Source: Macrostomum hystrix
Lineage: Eukaryota; Platyhelminthes; Macrostomidae
NCBI GenBank assembly: GCA_950097015.1
Contig: CATNEN010000001.1
Coordinates: forward strand, 124,001 to 188,000
Reading direction: 5' to 3'
DNA: 64,000 nucleotides
Numbering within the stretch: position 1 is the stretch's first letter; each line of letters begins with the position of its first letter. The notes under the pieces were generated by a model, which was given only the letters and a program-made list of their open reading frames with translations, had not been told where the DNA came from and did no database searches. Below, piece after piece: positions 57,921 through 64,000 of this stretch. The position numbers and the translations under genes were made by a program.

Positions 57921-58031
57921 ACGCAAAAGCAGCTTTAATTATAACTTCGAGAGTTCCATAGCCATACCGCAAGAGTTGGACAGCTTCCAGTGCTCTGAGT
58001 ACTGCTCAGCTGCTGAGCCACTGCGGAGAGG
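57921..58031 (+). CDS. Membrane protein exon 2
   Basis: Completes codon 65 (CG|A, Arg) and encodes residues 66-101 plus two bases of Gly102: RKSSFNYNFESSIAIPQELD, then a Cys-, Ser- and Glu-containing stretch. The frame is open across both splice sites, and the donor is AGAGG|GTGAGA. No domain recognised; presumably the cytoplasmic linker. Confidence 0.6.
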
Positions 58032-58049
58032 GTGAGATTCTTTTCGACT

Positions 58050-59158
58050 GTTTACCTGTTAGACATGAGTACTCGCCTGTTAGACACGAACACTCACCTG
58101 TTAGACATGAGCACTCACCTGTTAGACATGAGCACTCGCCTGTTAGACATGAGCACTCGCCTGTTAGACACGAACACTCACCTGTTAGACACGAACACTC
58201 ACCTGTTAGACACGAACACTCACCTGTTAGACACGAACACTCACCTGTTAGACATGAGCACTCGCCTGTTAGACACGAACACTCACCTGTTAGACACGAA
58301 CACTCACCTGTTAGACATGAGCACTCACCTGTTAGACATGAGCACTCGCCTGCTAGACATGAGCACTCGCCTGCTAGACATGAGCACTCACCTGTTAGAC
58401 ATGAGCACTCACCTGTTAGACACGAACACTCTCCTGTTAGACATGAGCACTCGCCTGTTAGACACGAACACTCTCCTGTTAGACATGAGCACTCGCCTGT
58501 TAGACACGAACACTCACCTGTTAGACACGAACACTCACCTGTTAGACATGAGCACTCGCCTGTTCGATATGAGCACTCACCTGTTAGACATGAGCACTCG
58601 CCTGCTAGACACGAACACTCACCTGTTAGACATGAGCACTCACCTGTTAGACATGAGTACTCACCTGTTAGACATGAGCACTCACCTGTTAGACACGAGC
58701 ACTCACCTGTTAGACATGAGCACTCGCCTGCTAGACATGAGTACTCACCTGTTAGACACGAACACTCACCTGTTAGACACGAGCACTCACCTGTTTGACA
58801 TGAGTACTCACCTGTTAGACACGAGCACTCACCTGTTTGACATGAGTACTCACCTGTTAGACACGAGCACTCACCTGTTTGACATGAGTACTCGCCTGTT
58901 AGACATGAGCACACACCTGTTAGACATGAGCACTCACCTGTTAGACATGAGCACTCGCCTGCTAGACATGAGCACACACCTGTTAGACACGAACACTCAT
59001 CTGTTAGACATGAGCACTCGCCTGCTAGACATGAGCACACACCTGTTAGACACGAACACTCACCTGTTAGACATGAGCACACACCTGTTAGACATGAGCA
59101 CTCGCCTGCTAGACATGAGCACTCGCCTGCTAGACATGAGCACACACCTGTTTGACAA
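58050..59158. repeat. Minisatellite, 21-bp units (CACCTGTTAGACATGAGCAC)
   Basis: About 52 units in intron 2 with ACATGAGC or ACACGAAC variants. Because 21 is divisible by three, both strands show long heptapeptide-repeat frames. Confidence 0.95.
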
Positions 59159-59939
59159 GTGAGATCTTTCCTATGTAATTTTTCATAGAACACTTGTTTT
59201 TTATGCCTTACAAGTCTAGTTTTATATGCACTTTTCGAAATCAGTTTTAGCTCTTCAAATGTCGGGTAGATCAAACAGATTACTGAACTTTACAACGGAA
59301 AATGGCAATATAGTTATTTGTCTGTGAGCTCTGGGAAGCAAGTATTTAGCAATAGTCTGTAGTACAGGATTTTTCTTTTTTGTCTCTTGCCGCCCTTTGT
59401 TAGTTTGTCTGAATTGATTTAAAAAAACTAGTTCAAAAAGTGAATCATGTCGAGGACTAGCCTAGTTGCTTATTGATTAAACTAGTAAAGTTAAATCTAA
59501 AAAACTGTTTTCTGTTTTATCAAAAAATGTTATATAGAAATTTTATATAGAGTCATCGCCAAGCAACCAAAAAATCATTCTTTCATTGTCACTTTCAATT
59601 TCTCAGCCTTCACGTGTCTGACACATGTCGGCTGTCGCTTCCTTGAATATCAATTCAATGCATAATCGGAATTTCGTTTTATACTCGTATTTGCACTAAG
59701 AGAAGTCACAACACTAAATAGTTACCAAGGTGATTAGTGCTCGTATGCTAGTTTAAACACATTCGCTGGCTTGATGACAAAGAATTAGCATTTTTGCCTT
59801 TTCTAAATTATAACTCCCCATTTTTTTCGTTCTCTAAATTTATTTCGATTCTTTAATGGAATCTTCATTATCGCATTTTTATCTGTCTTTATCCGCCATT
59901 ATCCAAGCCCTATAAAGTTGTATTTCACCACTATCTGAA
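59159..59939. other. Intron 2, unique part
   Basis: No gene recognised. Confidence 0.5.
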
Positions 59940-60545
59940 CTTCTATCAACCTCTATCCATCATCTATCCACCTCTATCCACTGTCTATCCACCTCTACCC
60001 ACTGTCTATTCACCTCTATCCACTGTCTATCCACCTCTATCCACTGTCTATCCACCTCTACCCACTGTCTATCCACCTCTTATCCATCATCTATCCACCT
60101 CTATCCACTGTCTATCCACCTCTATCCATCATCTATCCACCTCTATCCACTGTCTATCCACCTCTATCCACTGTCTATCCACCTCTATCCACTGTCTATC
60201 CACCTCTATCCACTGTCTATCCACCTCTATCCATCATCTATCCACCTCCATCCACTGTCTATCCACCTCTTATCCATCATCTATGCACCTATACCCATTG
60301 TATTTCCACCTCTATTCAGTGTCTATCCGCTTCTATCTACTGTCTATCCACTTATCCACCTCTGTCCAGTGTCTTTCCATCTCTATTCAGTGTCTTTTCA
60401 CCCATATCCATTGTATTTCCACCTCTTTTCAGTGTCTATCCGCCTCTATCTACTGTCTATCCACCTCTGTCCAGTGCTTATCCACCTCTATCCAGTGCCT
60501 ATCCACCTCTATTCAGTGTCAAACCATATCTATCCAATTTTGTCT
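59940..60545. repeat. Minisatellite, 21-bp units (TATCCACCTCTATCCACTGT)
   Basis: About 28 units, regular to 60290 and then degenerate (CAGTGTCT, TTTCCACC). Confidence 0.93.
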
Positions 60546-60673
60546 AATCTCAATCAATCTCTGTGCTATTTGAATGCATTTAAATACATTGCTGATCCAC
60601 ACTAAAGTCGAGTCGAGTTTAGCTCTTAGGAGTGAATCATCATTTGAAGAGTTCATCCTTCAACTCATTTTAG

Positions 60674-60706
60674 TTCGCCTACAGCAGCATGGGAAGGCGG
60701 TGATGA

Positions 60707-60737
<31 letters not shown>

Positions 60738-60798
60738 GATGAGGAGGAGGAGGAAACACCTATCGATGACGTAGTGACTCAGTTTCGAAACTCGCTCG
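60674..60798 (+). CDS. Membrane protein exon 3 (polyglutamine, acidic)
   Basis: Using the TCATTTTAG acceptor, the phase-2 join from exon 2 gives Gly102 and then SPTAAWEGGDDK, a run of nine Gln, D and five Glu, and TPIDDVVTQFRNSL. The later acceptor at TACAG would hit a stop. The donor CTCG|GTACGC is weak. The Q run (caa then cag x8) and acidic run fit a flexible cytoplasmic linker. Confidence 0.55.
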
Positions 60799-60949
60799 GT
60801 ACGCTGGATTTCTTGAGTTATTTGCTGTCTGTTTTCTGTTATTGTTCTTTATTATTTTTAGTGTTCCGAACATGCACTTTTAAGAATAACACTTATCAAT
60901 AAAGTTACGTTAGCTAAACAACATGATAATATAAACATTTTCTGACAAA

Positions 60950-62655
60950 CCTCAAACCTGTTAGCCACACCTCAAACCTGTTAGACAGACCACAAACCTG
61001 TTAGACAGATTTCAAACCTGTTAGACACACCCCAAACTTGTTAGACAGACTCCAAACCTCTTAGACAGACTCCAAACCTGTTAGACAGACTCCAAACCTG
61101 TTAGACAGACTTCAAACCTGTAAGTCGCATCTCAAAGCTGTTAGGCAAACCTCAAACCAGTGAGACAGACTCCAAACTAGTTAGACAGACTCCAAACTAG
61201 TTAGACAGACTCCAAACTAGTTAGACTGACTCCAAACCTGTTAGACAGACTTCAAACCTGTAAGTCGCATCTCAAAGCTGTTAGGCAAACCTCAAACCTG
61301 TTAGACAGACTCCAAACAAGTTAGACAGACTCCAAACAAGTTAGACAGACTCCAAACCTGTTAGACAGACTCCAAACCTGTTAGACAGACTCCAAACCTG
61401 TAAGACAGACTCCAAACCTGTTAGACAGACTCCAAACCTGTTAGACAGACTCCAAACCTGTTAGACAGACTTTTAAACCTGTTAGACAGACTCCAAACAA
61501 GTTAGACTGACTCCAAACAAGTTAGACAGACTCCAAACCTGTTAGACAGACTCCAAACCTGTTAGACAGACTCCAAACCTTTTAGACAGACTCCAAACAA
61601 GTTAGACTGACCTCAAACCAGTTAGACAGACTCCAAACAAGTTAGACTGACCTCAAACCTGTTAGACAGACTCCAAACAAGTTAGACTGACCTCAAACCA
61701 GTTAGACAGACTCCAAACAAGTTAGACTGACCTCAAACCTGTTAGACAGACTCCAAACAAGTTAGACTGACCTCAAACCTGTTAGACAGACACCAAACCT
61801 GTTAGACAGACTCCAAACCTGTTAGACTGACTCCAAACAAGTTAGACTGACCTCAAACCTGTTAGACAGACTCCAAACAAGTTAGACTGACCTCAAACCT
61901 GTTAGACAGACACCAAACCTGTTAGACAGACTCCAAACCTGTTAGACTGACTCCAAACAAGTTAGACTGACCTCAAACCTGTTAGACAGACACCAAACCT
62001 GTTAGACAGACTCCAAACCTGTTAGACAGACACCAAACCTGTTAGACAGACTCCAAACCTGTTAGACAGACTCCAAATCAGTTAGACTGACCTCAAACCA
62101 GTTAGACAGACTCCAAACAAGTTAGACTGATTCCAAACCTGTTAGGCAGACTCCAAACCTGTTAGACAGACACCAAACCTGTTAGACAGACTCCAAACCT
62201 GTTAGACAGACTCCATACCTGTTAGTCAGACACCAAACCTGTTAGACAGACACCAAACCTGTTAGACAGACACCAAACCTGTTAGACAGACACCAAACCT
62301 GTTAGACAGACTCCAAACAAGTTAGACAGACTCCAAACCTGTTAGACAGACACCAAACCTGTTAGACAGACACCAAACCTGTTAGACAGACTCCAAACCT
62401 GTTAGACAGACTCCAAACCTGTTAGACAGATTTCAAACCTGTTAGACAGACACCAAACCTGTTAGACAGACTCCAAACCTGTTAGACAGATTTCAAACCT
62501 GTTAGACAGACACCAAACCTGTTAGACAGACTCCAAACCTGTTAGACAGACTCCAAACCTGTTAGACAGACACCAAACCTGTTAGACAGACACCAAACCT
62601 GTTAGGCACAGACTCCAAACCTGTTAGACAGACACCAAACCTGTTAGGCAGACGC
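60950..62655. repeat. Minisatellite, 20-bp units (AAACCTGTTAGACAGACTCC)
   Basis: About 85 units in intron 3, with AAACAAG, AGACTGACC and CACC variants and visible larger duplicated blocks (for example 61820 and 61880 onward). It shares ACCTGTTAGACA with the array in intron 2. Confidence 0.95.
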
Positions 62656-62919
62656 CCTACATTTTCGGATCCCATTTTTTAATTAAATGAATTAAAAAAA
62701 TGGATTGAATCAGGCATTGGCCATATTTCGTATAACTGTAGCTTGTATTGTAGGCTCGAACCAACCCCCCAAACTAAACAGGACAGCTGCATGATTGCGA
62801 TAGATTAAAGACGATAATGAACTAAAACATCGCTATTTAGCACTGTCACCCCTGGCATACAACAGAATCTGAGTGTCATCAGCTCGTGATGCAAATTTTT
62901 TACAATCCCCTAATTGCAG

Positions 62920-63019
62920 GCTCGCAGCAGCAGCAGCAGCAGCCGCTATTAGTTGCCAAGGAGACCAAAAAGCTCTCACAGATAGGACAGTTGAACCTGT
63001 CCACGAACGCTGGTTTTGA
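62920..63019 (+). CDS. Membrane protein exon 4 (start of a possible C2 domain)
   Basis: The phase-1 join from exon 3 gives Gly144, Ser, six Gln, then PLLVAKETKKLSQIGQLNLS and TNAGFE. It ends GA|GTAAGT in phase 2. The G-x-L-x-x-S step after a basic linker resembles the entry to a synaptotagmin C2A domain, but the domain itself would lie in exons beyond the window. Exon call is good because three joins in a row stay open. Family call is tentative. Confidence 0.5.
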
Positions 63020-63264
63020 GTAAGTCGTTTTACCTTTGCTTTATCAATGATGAATTACATATTTTATACTATAATGTAAGATGTGTACTTTCTCTATCAA
63101 ATTTGAGTACTTATTTAATTTAGTTTAACACCATAGTCCTTGTCACCTTCAGATATTGCATTACTTTCTCACAACTGGTTCAGAATCTTTTCGGATCTGG
63201 TTAGTTTGCGATGAGCAAATAGAAGAAACTAGGTTGGTTCTGCGTACATAAAATTTGTCTCCCA

Positions 63265-64000
63265 ATTCCCATCTATCCAGATCTAGCACTTTCTTATCTC
63301 CTAACGTTCCCTATTACAATATACCAAAATCTCCCCTTTCCCATTTATCCCAATCTGCCCTTTCCCATTTATCCCAATCTGCCCCGTCCCATTTATCCCA
63401 ATCTGCCATGTCCCATTTATCCCAATCTGCCCTGTCCCATTTATCCCAATCTGCCCTGTCCCATTTATCCCAATCTGCCCTGTCCCATTTATCCCAATCT
63501 GCCCTGTCCCATTTATCCCAATCTGCCCCTTCCCATTTATCCCAATCTGCCCTTTCCCATTTATCCCAATCTGCCCTGTCCCATTTATCCCAATCTGCCC
63601 TGTCCCATTTATCCCAATCTGCCCTGTCCCATTTATCCCAATCTGCCCCTTCCCATTTATCCCAATCTGCCCTTTCCCATTTATCCCAATCTGCCCTTTC
63701 CCATTTATCCCAATCTGCCCCTTCCAATTTATCCCAATCTGCCCTTTCTCATTTATCCCAATCTGCCCTTTCTCATTTATCCCAATCTGCCCTTTCCCAT
63801 TTATCCCAATCTGCCCTGTCCCATTTATCCCAATCTGCCCTGTCCCATTTATCCAAATCTGCCCTTTCCCATTTATCCCAATCTGCCCCTTCCCATTTAT
63901 CCCAATCTGCCCTTTCCCATTTATCCCAATCTGCCCTGTCCCATTTATCCCAATCTGCCATGTCCCATTTATCCCAATCTGCCCTGTCCCATTTATCCCA
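63265..64000. repeat. Minisatellite, 24-bp units (CCCATTTATCCCAATCTGCC)
   Basis: About 28 units of CCCATTTATCCCAATCTGCC plus CTGT or CTTT, in intron 4. The array runs past the window end. Confidence 0.95.

Noticed and set aside
58006-59274. Minus-strand 422-codon frame of Cys-rich heptapeptides, with a 376-codon frame on the plus strand
   Set aside because: The unit is 21 bp, so any stop-free frame repeats for the whole array on both strands. It lies inside a well-supported intron.
1-64000. CRISPR arrays
   Set aside because: All arrays are direct, spacer-free repeats in a eukaryotic context, and no cas-like genes are present.

Overview
The window is nuclear DNA from an invertebrate animal. 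It has spliceosomal introns with GT..AG ends, an intron-containing flap endonuclease 1 gene, TRP-type cation channel genes, and a very high load of tandem repeats. A free-living flatworm or a similar repeat-rich invertebrate would fit, but nothing here fixes the phylum. About 24 kb (over a third) is minisatellite with 16-56 bp units in about 25 separate arrays, and a further 8.5 kb is a 219-bp coding repeat. Both window edges lie inside arrays.

Layout. 1-2240: minisatellite. 2.3-20.8 kb and 30.8-40.4 kb: two tandem copies (A and B) of one duplicated segment. Each copy holds a two-exon channel gene followed by the same four minisatellite families in the same order. The predicted protein has an ankyrin-like repeat array, a six-helix TRPM-like channel domain with the post-S6 TRP helix, and, in a second exon, a C-terminal coiled coil. 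Copy A has 39 units of 73 residues (about 78 ankyrin-like repeats) and two apparent +1 frameshifts. Copy B has 4 units and is intact (about 1455 residues).

20.8-31 kb: no protein gene recognised. It holds up to four diverged modules with a palindromic RFX X-box or X-box-like arrays (GTTGCTAGGCAAC or GTTGCTAGGCGA). Three end at a good 5' splice site and point toward copy B. They could be duplicated promoters or first exons. A possible degenerate hammerhead ribozyme lies at about 21.7 kb.

41-46 kb: a foldback (terminal-inverted-repeat) element containing a tRNA-Lys-like sequence, then FEN1 in four exons. The FEN1 model reproduces the human residue numbering of the catalytic acids and of the PCNA-binding box. 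46.2-52.2 kb: two large arrays (23-bp and 32-bp units) separated by a possible TATA promoter. 52.8-63.0 kb: the first four coding exons of a single-pass membrane protein, possibly synaptotagmin-like, running off the right edge. Its exons are small and every intron is filled with minisatellites.

The most interesting object is the copy A channel: a TRPM-like pore on an extreme ankyrin solenoid. Its repeat units are exactly in phase, almost identical, and differ mainly by a few interchangeable cassettes.
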